Assembly (NCBI GenBank): GCA_036497785.1
Contig: DASXIW010000306.1
Span: 1 to 8,134, forward strand
Source: DASXIW01 sp036497785
GTDB lineage: Bacteria; Pseudomonadota; Alphaproteobacteria; Acetobacterales; Acetobacteraceae
Length of the DNA: 8,134 nt
Reading direction: 5' to 3'
Shown here: piece by piece, positions 1 through 5,255 of the stretch
How the letters are laid out: each line of letters begins with the position of its first letter
Position numbering within the stretch: position 1 is the stretch's first letter
Notes under the pieces: model-generated
Told to the model about the DNA's origin: nothing
Seen by the model: only the letters and a program-made list of their open reading frames with translations
The model's database searches: none
Made by a program: the position numbers and the translations under genes

Positions 1-108
1 CAGCACCGCGCGTGCCCGGTCTGCCTCCCCGCGATCACGCGACCCTGCGAGAGCCCTCAAGGTCACGCGCTGTTCATCGCTCGCCACAATCGGAGATTTG
101 CCGCCCAT
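1..108 (-). CDS. IS630-family transposase, N-terminal 36 codons (runs off left edge)
   Basis: An ATG at 108 on the minus strand opens a frame that stays open to the window edge. It begins MGGKSPIVASDEQR and continues into a stretch with SRDRGEADRARAVL (residues 23-36). This is the usual opening of IS630-type transposases, whose N-terminal helix-turn-helix region follows the RARA(V/I)L segment; that recognition comes from family knowledge, not a search. The DDE catalytic domain would lie outside the window, so I cannot say whether the transposase is intact. It has the same orientation as the integrase remnant it interrupts. No strong Shine-Dalgarno is visible (GGGTGGGCGGTGC before ATG is the best). 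Family assignment is fairly sure; activity is unknown. Confidence 0.65.
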   Translation of the reverse strand, partial: MGGKSPIVASDEQRVTLRALAGSRDRGEADRARAVL

Positions 109-182
109 GCACCGCCCACCCGTATCGGAGCCAGCAGCGAATCGCCAAACCACGGCGTTGGTCAACCAACCGGAATCTGCTT
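1..182 (-). mobile_element. IS630-type insertion sequence, one end only
   Basis: The left edge carries the 5' end of an IS630-family transposase gene preceded by about 50-75 bases of non-coding DNA, and the integrase reading frame is cut off at that point. The exact tip is not certain. IS630 elements insert at TA dinucleotides, and TA occurs at 182-183 and 186-187, where the integrase homology stops, so I place the boundary there by inference. A short inverted repeat (GTTGGT at 157-162, ACCAAC at 165-170) lies just inside and may be part of the terminal transposase-binding region. The other end, the second TA copy and the rest of the integrase should lie left of the window. Confidence 0.6.
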
Positions 183-1426
183 AGTTAGCCCCTTGTCGGG
201 AAACAACGGCGCATCGGCCGCGATCGTTTGCGCGTAGGTCACAAAACCCTCCCGGATCAGCGCCGGATGCACCGGCACGTGGCGTCGCTCGCTGGTCTTC
301 ACGCTCTTGGTGGGATGGTCTTCGTTTACGTCGATCAGCCAGACGCCACCATCCTGGCGCACATCCCGGCCCAGCAATTGCAGCACTTCGCCCGCCCGCA
401 TCCCGGTAAATGCCATGATCCAGTGCGCCCAGCGGAGTGCCGGCGTGCTTTCCCGTCTGGCGGCAAGCAGGATGCGTGCGGCGTCATCGTCCGAGTAGGG
501 CAGGGGAGAGGCGGGCTTGCTCTTGTCCAGGCGAAGGCCAGCCGTCGGATCGGTCGTCAGCGCGCCGTCTTTCACGGCACGCAAGAATACCTGCCGGATC
601 ATGGACAGGCGGTTGTTCCATGTGTTGTTCGTCGCGCCGTCCGCCTTCATGGCGTCACGCCAGCGCAGCATGTCGCCTCGGGTAATCCGCGCCGCGTCAT
701 CATGCCCCACGAACGCGCTCAGCAGCTTGACCACATACTCCGTCTCGGCGGCGGTGCGGGGCTTCACCGTGGCCACGGCCTTCCAGGCGTCGAATAGCCC
801 GGTCAGCGACACGGCCGGAACCGTGATCGGCGGCGCGCCGTCTATCGCGGGCAGGGCGGCACGGGCACGTGCGAGCGGGTTGCTGTTCACCAGTTCCGGC
901 AGCCGATCGCGGTTTTGCTCGCGCCAGTGCCGCTCGTATGCGGCCCGCACCGGGTCATACATGGCGCCTAGCAGCACCGGCCGAGTCTCGGGGTTATCCC
1001 CGTGCCGGCGAGGCGCAAGGCTTCGTCGGCGTGGTATTCGAGGCGGGCCATGGCGTGCGGCCGGACATGCACTGGTGCGCCCGGCGTGTAATCCTCGAAG
1101 TCACTCGCGGTCGCGCCATCGGTTTCCAGCTCGGCGGCGCCGGCAATCCAAGCGGCCCATCCGGCGGCAATCGCCCCTGCCCGGTCCGGGGCCAGCGCGA
1201 CAACGTTAAGCGCCCGCTCCCACTCCGCCAGCAGGGCATTCCAGCGCTCCAGGATCGCCGGCCACGCCTTGTCAGCGGCCTTCCGATCGGCGGTGCCGGT
1301 GGTGATCTTCACAGCCGTTCCGGTCCGGCCGCAGACGGACCGGTAGCGGTCCGGGATGCGTCGCCGCAGCATATAGATGCCGGTGCGGGGGTCTTTCCAA
1401 GGTCGAGCCGAATGCATGACAGCCAC
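162..1426 (-). pseudogene. Tyrosine recombinase (phage/island integrase), frameshifted and truncated
   Basis: Two minus-strand frames make up one integrase. The first, from a GTG at 1426 (GGGGA nine bases upstream), has the N-terminal region with YMLRRRIPDRYRS seen in many proteobacterial phage integrases and ends at a stop at 968-970. The second is one frame over, open from about 1010 and continuing through GAMYDPVRAAYERHW. It has the SAM-like core-binding domain (SLTGLFDAWKAV to DPTAGLRL) and the start of the catalytic domain, with the first catalytic Arg in TGMRAGEVLQL and a KTSERRHVPVHP strand. Joining the frames needs one missing base restored. The frame then stops at 162 inside probable IS sequence, so the HxxR motif and nucleophilic Tyr are absent here. 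Sited just past the 3' end of tRNA-Thr, it was presumably the enzyme that integrated the neighbouring element into that tRNA. It should now be inactive. Confidence 0.85.
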
Positions 1427-1436
1427 CGCAATGTGT

Positions 1437-1446
1437 CCCCATGGGG
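1437..1446. repeat. 10-bp palindrome upstream of the integrase start
   Basis: CCCCATGGGG is self-complementary and lies 11-20 bases before the integrase GTG at 1426. Its GGGGA edge serves as the likely ribosome binding site for that GTG, so the palindrome could be chance, a translation-control structure or an operator. Nothing distinguishes these. Confidence 0.3.
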
Positions 1447-1507
1447 TTTCTGAAAGCTGTCGAATATCAGTAAGTTATTGGCCCGTCACGCCTTTGCGTG
1501 GGGGATA

Positions 1508-1532
1508 TGCCGGGTGAGGGATTTGAACCCCC
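1508..1532 (-). other. Candidate attachment site (3' end of tRNA-Thr)
   Basis: Integrases of this type usually recombine at the 3' end of a tRNA gene, leaving the tRNA intact on one side and a partial copy at the far end of the element. Here the tRNA 3' half (T-arm and acceptor strand) faces the integrase remnant, whose start lies 82 bases away. The matching copy would be to the left of the window, so the site is inferred from position only. Confidence 0.35.
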
Positions 1533-1579
1533 GGCCTTCGGTTTACAAAACCGCTGCACTACCACTGTGCTAACCCGGC
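1508..1579 (-). tRNA. tRNA-Thr (anticodon UGU)
   Basis: The minus strand folds as a complete cloverleaf of 72 nt. The acceptor stem is GCCGGGT (1579-1573) with ACCCGGC (1515-1509), and the discriminator is A at 1508. The D stem is GCAC/GTGC. The anticodon arm loop is TTTGTAA, giving anticodon TGT; four pairs of its stem form and the outermost (G-A) does not. The T arm is GGGGG-TTCAAAT-CCCTC with one G-T pair. The gene reads ACA and wobble Thr codons. The 3' CCA is not encoded (TAT follows), unlike the three tRNAs at the right of the window. The gene borders an integrase remnant and is the probable integration target. Anticodon and boundaries are secure. Confidence 0.95.
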
Positions 1580-1580
1580 C

Positions 1581-1626
1581 CAACGCCGCCGCCATCTGCC
1601 CTTCAACCGGGCTCGCCGCGGCGTTG
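1581..1626 (-). repeat. Nested stem-loop directly upstream of tRNA-Thr
   Basis: CAACGCCGC (1581-1589) and GCGGCGTTG (1618-1626) are a perfect 9-bp inverted repeat. Inside it, GCCC (1598-1601) pairs with GGGC (1609-1612). Read on the tRNA strand, the structure ends one base before the mature 5' end of tRNA-Thr, so it would form in the 5' leader that RNase P removes. It is not followed by a T tract and is unlikely to be a terminator. Confidence 0.5.
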
Positions 1627-1652
1627 TAGCCGTTGCATCGCCAGCTTGGCAA
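1623..1652 (-). promoter_or_regulatory. Candidate sigma-70 promoter for tRNA-Thr
   Basis: On the minus strand TTGCCA (1652-1647), an 18-base spacer, then TACAAC (1628-1623). The boxes match the consensus at 5/6 and 4/6 positions. Transcription would start near 1616, inside the stem-loop that precedes the tRNA. A second -35-like TTGACG (1659-1654) is too far from this -10. It is plausible from spacing and position only. Confidence 0.35.
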
Positions 1653-1834
1653 ACGTCAAGCGGACCGGGCCGACGGGCCGCGTCGTCCCGTCATTTCGTT
1701 CCGTCAGACGGCATGTTTCCGGCCGCCGAGCGGCCTGCGTCAGGCGCGACAACGCACGCGCCCAAAATCCGGGCTGCTTTGCCCAGCAGCATCACCGTCG
1801 GCAGAAAGCCCGCGCGCAGCGGCAGCCGGGTCGG
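1627..1834. other. Intergenic stretch without a recognisable gene
   Basis: Between the 102-aa gene and tRNA-Thr I find no credible coding frame on either strand; open frames here lack ribosome sites and recognisable protein character. It holds the possible tRNA promoter and one hairpin (GGCCGC 1721-1726, GCGGCC 1730-1735, three-base loop), not followed by T on either strand. Confidence 0.4.
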
Positions 1835-2143
1835 CTATTTGCCGGTAAGTCCCGCGTGGCCGGCCAGCACCGCATCTCTGCTCTGCATCGGTTGGCCTTC
1901 GAAAGTCTGATAGGCAATGCCGCTGTCCGGCGCCGCGACGGGCGCATTGACCACGCCGTTGATGTCGCCGAACGTAAAGAAGACGTGCGGCGGCTCCTCG
2001 CGCGCGGTGGTACCGGTGCGGCCGGTGAAGCTCTGGCTGACCGATCCCGGGGATGCGACGCCCTGGGTCGGTGTCGTCTGGGCCTGCGCGGCAATGGCGC
2101 CGAACAGAGAGAAGGCCACTATGGAAGCTGAGATGAGGCGCAT
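1835..2143 (-). CDS. Small secreted/periplasmic protein of unknown function (102 aa)
   Basis: I do not recognise the family. The ATG at 2143 has AGAGGA eight bases upstream, and translation from it gives a textbook signal peptide: MRLISAS, a hydrophobic core to residue 18, then AQA (19-21) as a likely signal peptidase I site. In-frame starts further upstream would bury that signal, so I reject them. The mature part (about 81 residues) is rich in Gly, Ser, Thr, Ala and Gln, with no cysteine and no second hydrophobic segment; VFFTFGDINGVVNAPV (54-69) is its most ordered-looking stretch. It probably acts as a soluble periplasmic or exported protein. It lies alone between tRNA-Thr and a small membrane-protein gene of the same orientation, too far from either (125 bp upstream) to claim an operon. 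The signal peptide and ribosome site make it very likely real. Confidence 0.75.
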   Translation of the reverse strand: MRLISASIVAFSLFGAIAAQAQTTPTQGVASPGSVSQSFTGRTGTTAREEPPHVFFTFGDINGVVNAPVAAPDSGIAYQTFEGQPMQSRDAVLAGHAGLTGK

Positions 2144-2249
2144 GAGCGTTATCCTCTGCGAAAATAGCCTGCCACACGAATTGGTGCCGGCCACGCGGTC
2201 AATCAACGCAAGATGTTGCGAAAGGTTCGATCCGCCGCGGCATCACCGC

Positions 2250-2266
2250 CCAACGCCCTGCGTTGG
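2250..2266 (-). terminator. Stem-loop just after the 68-aa gene
   Basis: CCAACGC (2250-2256) and GCGTTGG (2260-2266) form a perfect 7-bp stem with a 3-base loop, two bases past the stop codon of the 68-aa gene. No T run follows on the minus strand, so it may only protect the 3' end or stop transcription weakly. Confidence 0.35.
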
Positions 2267-2268
2267 TG

Positions 2269-2475
2269 TCAGGCCAGGTACTGGAAATACTGAAACAGTT
2301 CGAAGCCGATGAAGGCGATCAGGCGCCACACCGCCAGGCCGAACAGCACGCCCACCGCGATACTCGTGCACGCCGGAATCTCCGGGGCTGGCTGCTCGTT
2401 CTGATATGCGAAGCCCGCCTCGCCGTGGGCGTCTCGCACAGCGTGATAGTCGGGGGAGCCCGCCGGCGGTGCCAT
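2269..2475 (-). CDS. Small single-helix membrane protein, glycine-zipper type (68 aa)
   Basis: The family is not recognised. The ATG at 2475 is preceded by AGGA seven bases upstream; a TTG one codon earlier is less likely. Residues 1-35 are polar (PDYHAVRDAHGEAGFAYQNE). Residues 37-58 form one hydrophobic helix, TSIAVGVLFGLAVWRLIAFI then GF, with small residues spaced four apart (S38, G42, G46), the pattern of a glycine zipper used in helix packing. The tail FELFQYFQYLA is aromatic. With no signal-peptide cleavage site the protein is probably anchored by its C-terminal helix, N-terminus inside. The 72-aa protein encoded at 2819-3037 shares the motif [GS]IAVGxxFGxAxW, so the two are probably paralogues. 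They are 343 bp apart in the same orientation and likely transcribed separately. Function is unknown. Confidence 0.7.
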   Translation of the reverse strand: MAPPAGSPDYHAVRDAHGEAGFAYQNEQPAPEIPACTSIAVGVLFGLAVWRLIAFIGFELFQYFQYLA

Positions 2476-2478
2476 CAA

Positions 2479-2818
2479 TCAATCCTAATACGAGGTCGCG
2501 CGCGGGCCATGGGATTACGGACGTATGGTTAATTAAACGTCAGGAATGCTGTATCCGGACAGAGCACGGTTCTATTTCAGGCCAATTTGGCGAATCCGTC
2601 CCAAATCTTTCCGCGAACTCCCGCCCAACGCGCCAAACCGCGCACAGCCGGACGCGGCCAGCGCTCGGTGGCTTCTGGCAGGCGAAGCCGTCAAGCTCTA
2701 GCTCTTTGTTTTTGCGAGCAGTTTTATGGCTCGGTGATTCCACTTAAAGCAATATCGCTTCAGGATGACTCAACGGCGCGACGAAATCACCCGGTAAAAC
2801 AACGAGCTAGAGGATGTC
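2479..2818. other. 340-bp stretch without a convincing gene; possible dispersed repeat
   Basis: Open frames here (for example 67 codons on the minus strand at 2540-2743) lack a ribosome site and domain-like character. Base composition shifts within it: 2480-2550 and 2700-2800 are AT-richer than the flanks. A hairpin (GGCTTC 2670-2675, GAAGCC 2684-2689) is followed, after 17 bases, by a T-rich run at 2707-2713, and a smaller one (AAGC-aatatc-GCTT) lies near 2747-2760. The texture resembles a short dispersed intergenic repeat or a decayed insertion rather than a gene, but only a genome search could show that. Promoters for the 68-aa gene should be at its left edge; none is clear. Confidence 0.4.
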
Positions 2819-3037
2819 CTAGTAAACGAGCCCGACGATAGCGAGCGCGAATAGGCACCATGCCGCGATGCCGAAGATCAGGCCCACAGCGATGCCGGTC
2901 GCAGCGTCGAGTTGCGGCCGAAGCTCCGGTCGAAAATCCGGCCGAAGTTCCGGCGGAAGCTCCGGCCGATCCACCGCAACCGGCGCATCGATCCGCTGCT
3001 GCAGCGCCTTCCCTCTCGTTTCAGTGGCAACGGGCAT
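2819..3037 (-). CDS. Small single-helix membrane protein with RPEL-type repeats (72 aa)
   Basis: The family is not recognised. The ATG at 3037 has a modest AAGG nine bases upstream. Three parts are visible: a polar head (1-23); a Pro/Arg/Glu stretch (24-43) of five four-residue units, RPEL PPEL RPDF RPEL RPQL; and one hydrophobic helix (about 47-71) beginning TGIAVGLIFGIAAW. G48, G52 and G56 form a GxxxGxxxG glycine zipper. The helix runs to the last residue, so this looks like a tail-anchored inner-membrane protein with the repeat stretch as a spacer. It shares the [GS]IAVGxxFGxAxW motif with the 68-aa protein at 2269-2475. It is divergent from the DegP-type protease gene, with about 260 bp between. 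Oligomerisation through the zipper is an inference; no function can be named. Confidence 0.7.
   Translation of the reverse strand: MPVATETRGKALQQRIDAPVAVDRPELPPELRPDFRPELRPQLDAATGIAVGLIFGIAAWCLFALAIVGLVY
2909..2968 (-). repeat. Five-copy 12-bp tandem repeat inside the 72-aa gene
   Basis: Five consecutive 12-base units on the + strand: GAGTTGCGGCCG, AAGCTCCGGTCG, AAAATCCGGCCG, AAGTTCCGGCGG, AAGCTCCGGCCG. They encode, on the minus strand, five tetrapeptides of the RPEL type. The array is in frame, so copy-number change would lengthen or shorten the linker by four residues without a frameshift. Confidence 0.8.
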
Positions 3038-3301
3038 GTTGCTGTGCCTTTTGTTGAAGCATCACTGTCGGCTTGGCCGCAGATTGCCGCGTGAATATCC
3101 GGTCATGCGCCGCATGATTGATTTTCATTTCACGATATTTTGTTGTAATGGCGGAAAAACCACGCGTTTTCATGGTTTGCGGCCGTGATGACGTGACTTT
3201 CACTTCTGCGCCACAACGATGTCGGATGCTTCGGTCCATGTTTCGGTTCATGGGGAGTTGCTGTCGCAGCCCCTTCGCAACAACCGTTCAGGATGAGAAG
3301 C
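3038..3301. promoter_or_regulatory. Divergent intergenic region between the 72-aa gene and degP, with direct repeats
   Basis: The 264 bases must hold the 5' signals of both genes; 3110-3175 is distinctly AT-rich for this genome. Close to degP, TTCGGTCCATG (3230-3240) and TTCGGTTCATG (3242-3252) repeat at a 12-bp period, and GTGA (3185-3188), GTGA (3193-3196) and TCAC (3200-3203) form a second cluster. Such spacing suits a dimeric regulator, and Do-family proteases are usually stress-controlled, but I see no convincing sigma-70, RpoE-like or RpoH-like box pair. The degP ribosome site AGGA (3290-3293) lies eight bases from the ATG at 3302. Confidence 0.35.
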
Positions 3302-4837
3302 ATGGATGATAAATCTCCCCGCACCGGTGGAAACGCCCCGCGCCGCCGCGCCCTTCGCGGTACGCTGATGGCGGCTCTGCTGGCGGGCACGGCGCTGGTC
3401 GGTGTCGCTGGCTTCAACGCGGTCTCCAACGCCGCCACCCCCAACGATACCCCGATCACTCCCCCTGTCACCTCCGCCGGCCTCGCCGATTTCTCCGGTC
3501 TGGTGACGCAAGTGAAGCCCGCCGTCGTTTCGATCACCACCCAGTTGCGTCCCGATGCGGAACAGCAGCAGGGCATTGAGACCCCCTTCGGCATGTTGCG
3601 GCCCCAGCATCCACGCGCGGTCGAGGCGCGCGGATCCGGATTCATCATCGATTCGTCCGGCACGATCGTGACCAACAACCACATGGTCCGCGATGCCCGG
3701 TCCGTCTCCGTCACGCTCGACGACGGCACCCAGCTCCCCGCGAAGATCATCGGCCGCGACCCGCGCACCGATCTCGCCGTCATCAAGATCGATGCCGGTC
3801 ATAAGCTGCCCTATCTCCAGCTCGGCGATTCCGACCAGGTGAAGCCCGGTCAGTGGGTTGTGGCCATGGGCAACCCGTTCGGACTCGGCGGTACTGTCAC
3901 GGCGGGCATCGTCTCGGCGCGTGGCCGCGATATCGGTTCGGGTCCGTATGATGACTTCCTGCAGATTGACGCCCCCATCAACCAGGGCAATTCCGGCGGC
4001 CCGCTCTTTACCCAGAACGGCCAGGTTGTCGGCGTGAACACCGCAATTCTATCGCCCTCCGGCGGCAGCGTCGGCATCGGTTTCGCCATTCCCTCGGCCG
4101 AGGTCAAGAGCGTGGTCGCGCAGCTTGAGAAGAACGGCCACGTCACCCGCGGCTTCCTCGGCGTCGAAAGCCAGTCGGTTGACAGCGCCATGGCCAGCGC
4201 GCTGCATTTGCCCGGCCATCCCGCGGCCGATAACGGCGCACTGGTCGCAAGCGTCAGCCCGGACTCACCGGCCTCCAAGGGCGGCCTGCAGCCTGGCGAC
4301 GTGATCCAGGCGGTGAACGGCAAGCATGTCGGCACGCCGCGCGACCTTGCGGTGGACATCGCCGAGGTGGTTCCGGGCCAGGACGCGAAGCTCGACGTGG
4401 TGCGTGACGGTGCGACGCAGACCATCACCGTACCGGTCACGACGATGCCGAACCAGCAAACCGCCGATCGTGGTGACAATGGCGGCCAGCAGGGCGTCGG
4501 CCTCGCTCTCGCCCCGCTCTCGCCGGACATGCGCAACCAACTGGATGTGCCGACCAATGCCCAGGGCGCCGTGGTTGCCCAGGTGGAGCCGGACTCCCCG
4601 GCCGCCGCCGCGGGCATCCGTCAGGGCGACGTCATCATGGGCGTCGGCGAGAAGTCGGTGAAGTCGGTGGACGAGGCGGTCAGCGCCATCCATGCTGCGG
4701 AAAAGAGCGGCAGCGCAATCGCCTTGCGCGTGATGCGTGACGGCCATCCGGCCTTCGTCGCCCTCAACCTCACCAAGGCCGGCACCAGCGGCGACACCAA
4801 CAGCGACCAGGACGACTCGGACTCCGGTAACGGCTGA
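3302..4837 (+). CDS. degP: Do/DegP (HtrA) family periplasmic serine protease
   Basis: This is a complete 511-aa HtrA protein that degrades or refolds damaged envelope proteins in the periplasm. I choose the ATG at 3302 because AGGA sits eight bases upstream; an ATG at 3293 has no ribosome site. Residues 14-45 are an Arg-rich start (RRR), a hydrophobic core and SNAA, a signal peptide or membrane anchor. The trypsin-like domain follows, with His127 in TNNHMV, Asp157 in RTDLAVIKI and Ser231 in QGNSGGPLF, so the triad is intact. PDZ1 spans about 284-378 (carboxylate loop GFLGV; SPDSPASKGGLQPGDVI) and PDZ2 about 398-490. A short acidic Asp/Ser/Gly tail ends the protein. His is followed by Met where Val is usual, a mild oddity. 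It is monocistronic and converges on the 89-aa gene. DegQ or MucD naming is equally possible. Confidence 0.95.
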   Translation: MDDKSPRTGGNAPRRRALRGTLMAALLAGTALVGVAGFNAVSNAATPNDTPITPPVTSAGLADFSGLVTQVKPAVVSITTQLRPDAEQQQGIETPFGMLRPQHPRAVEARGSGFIIDSSGTIVTNNHMVRDARSVSVTLDDGTQLPAKIIGRDPRTDLAVIKIDAGHKLPYLQLGDSDQVKPGQWVVAMGNPFGLGGTVTAGIVSARGRDIGSGPYDDFLQIDAPINQGNSGGPLFTQNGQVVGVNTAILSPSGGSVGIGFAIPSAEVKSVVAQLEKNGHVTRGFLGVESQSVDSAMASALHLPGHPAADNGALVASVSPDSPASKGGLQPGDVIQAVNGKHVGTPRDLAVDIAEVVPGQDAKLDVVRDGATQTITVPVTTMPNQQTADRGDNGGQQGVGLALAPLSPDMRNQLDVPTNAQGAVVAQVEPDSPAAAAGIRQGDVIMGVGEKSVKSVDEAVSAIHAAEKSGSAIALRVMRDGHPAFVALNLTKAGTSGDTNSDQDDSDSGNG

Positions 4838-4848
4838 CCTGGGTCAGG

Positions 4849-4877
4849 GAGAGGTCCGGGCGAGATCCGGGCCTCTC
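4849..4877 (+). terminator. GC-rich stem-loop after degP
   Basis: GAGAGGTCC (4849-4857) pairs with GGGCCTCTC (4869-4877) over nine positions, including one G-T pair, around an 11-base loop, 11 bases past the degP stop. No T run follows, so this is a candidate terminator or 3' stabiliser only. A smaller TGACC/GGTCA hairpin overlaps the stop codon at 4835-4846. Confidence 0.45.
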
Positions 4878-4901
4878 ACCGCAGAAAGCCAGCGTTGACC
4901 A

Positions 4902-5171
4902 TCACGCATTGCCGGCCGGGACGAACGCGTCCCGGCCGGCAATGCGTATCACGGCGGCCAGCAGCCGCAGCGCATCCGGGCCGCCACGGTCTTGAATGCG
5001 GTCGGTTTCCATTTCCAGCGTCTCCGCCTGTTCGGCGATGGTGTCCGCGGCGTGGCGCAGCGCTTCTCGCGACAACAGCAACTGCATGTCGTCGAAAAGC
5101 AGGTTCCAGTCGGGTGTGGTTCGGGTATCGCGCATCGGCGTTGTCGAGGCTGGGGCCGTTCTGGCGATCAT
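4902..5171 (-). CDS. Conserved-looking small protein of unknown function (89 aa)
   Basis: The family is not recognised. The frame runs from an ATG at 5171 to a TGA at 4902-4904. A later ATG at 5135 (MRDTRTTPDWN) would give 77 aa; neither start has a good Shine-Dalgarno, so the start is open. The product looks like a soluble, mostly helical cytoplasmic protein: after DWNLLFDDMQLLL come amphipathic helices (SREALRHAADTIAEQAETLE), then GGPDALRLLAAVIRIAGRDAF. No signal peptide, membrane segment or cysteine is seen. The charge pattern and heptad-like leucines suggest a coiled-coil or small helical bundle. It lies 84 bp downstream of the hydratase gene in the same orientation and could be the last gene of the rlmB-hydratase unit; it faces degP. 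Its last 12 codons lie within a perfect inverted repeat (4904-4947). Confidence 0.6.
   Translation of the reverse strand: MIARTAPASTTPMRDTRTTPDWNLLFDDMQLLLSREALRHAADTIAEQAETLEMETDRIQDRGGPDALRLLAAVIRIAGRDAFVPAGNA
4904..4947. repeat. Perfect 20-bp inverted repeat (44-nt hairpin)
   Basis: Positions 4904-4923 and 4928-4947 are exact reverse complements around the loop AACG (4924-4927); the core is GCCGGCCGGGACG with its complement. The structure forms on either strand. It covers the last codons of the 89-aa minus-strand gene, encoding its C-terminal GRDAFVPAGNA, and lies between two convergent genes. A bidirectional terminator or mRNA 3' protector is likely, though neither side has a T run. Confidence 0.9.
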
Positions 5172-5255
5172 CCGCCGCGGGGCGTGTTGGCGCGCGGTCG
5201 TGCATCTCAGTTTGCCCCGCCGGGTATTAATGCCCCGTTGCCATCCGGTCCCGCC

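Noticed and set aside
228..797. Plus-strand frames of 189 and 230 codons over the integrase remnant (to 1209)
   Set aside because: Antisense to recognisable integrase domains; no ribosome sites or family features.
968..1010. Programmed -1 ribosomal frameshift in the integrase
   Set aside because: No classic slippery heptamer or strong downstream structure is visible, and the gene is also truncated, so decay or a read error is simpler.
2540..2743. 67-codon minus-strand frame between the two small membrane-protein genes
   Set aside because: No Shine-Dalgarno, no hydrophobic or domain pattern, and it lies in the stretch that looks like an intergenic repeat.
2909..2968. CRISPR-like array
   Set aside because: The 12-bp units are contiguous with no spacers and encode an in-frame peptide repeat.
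3293..3301. ATG at 3293 as the degP start
   Set aside because: The only good ribosome site (AGGA at 3290-3293) overlaps it and is correctly spaced for the ATG at 3302.
3130..4747. Minus-strand frames of 218, 184, 255 and 160 codons antisense to degP
   Set aside because: All mirror the degP codons; DegP has intact catalytic and PDZ motifs.
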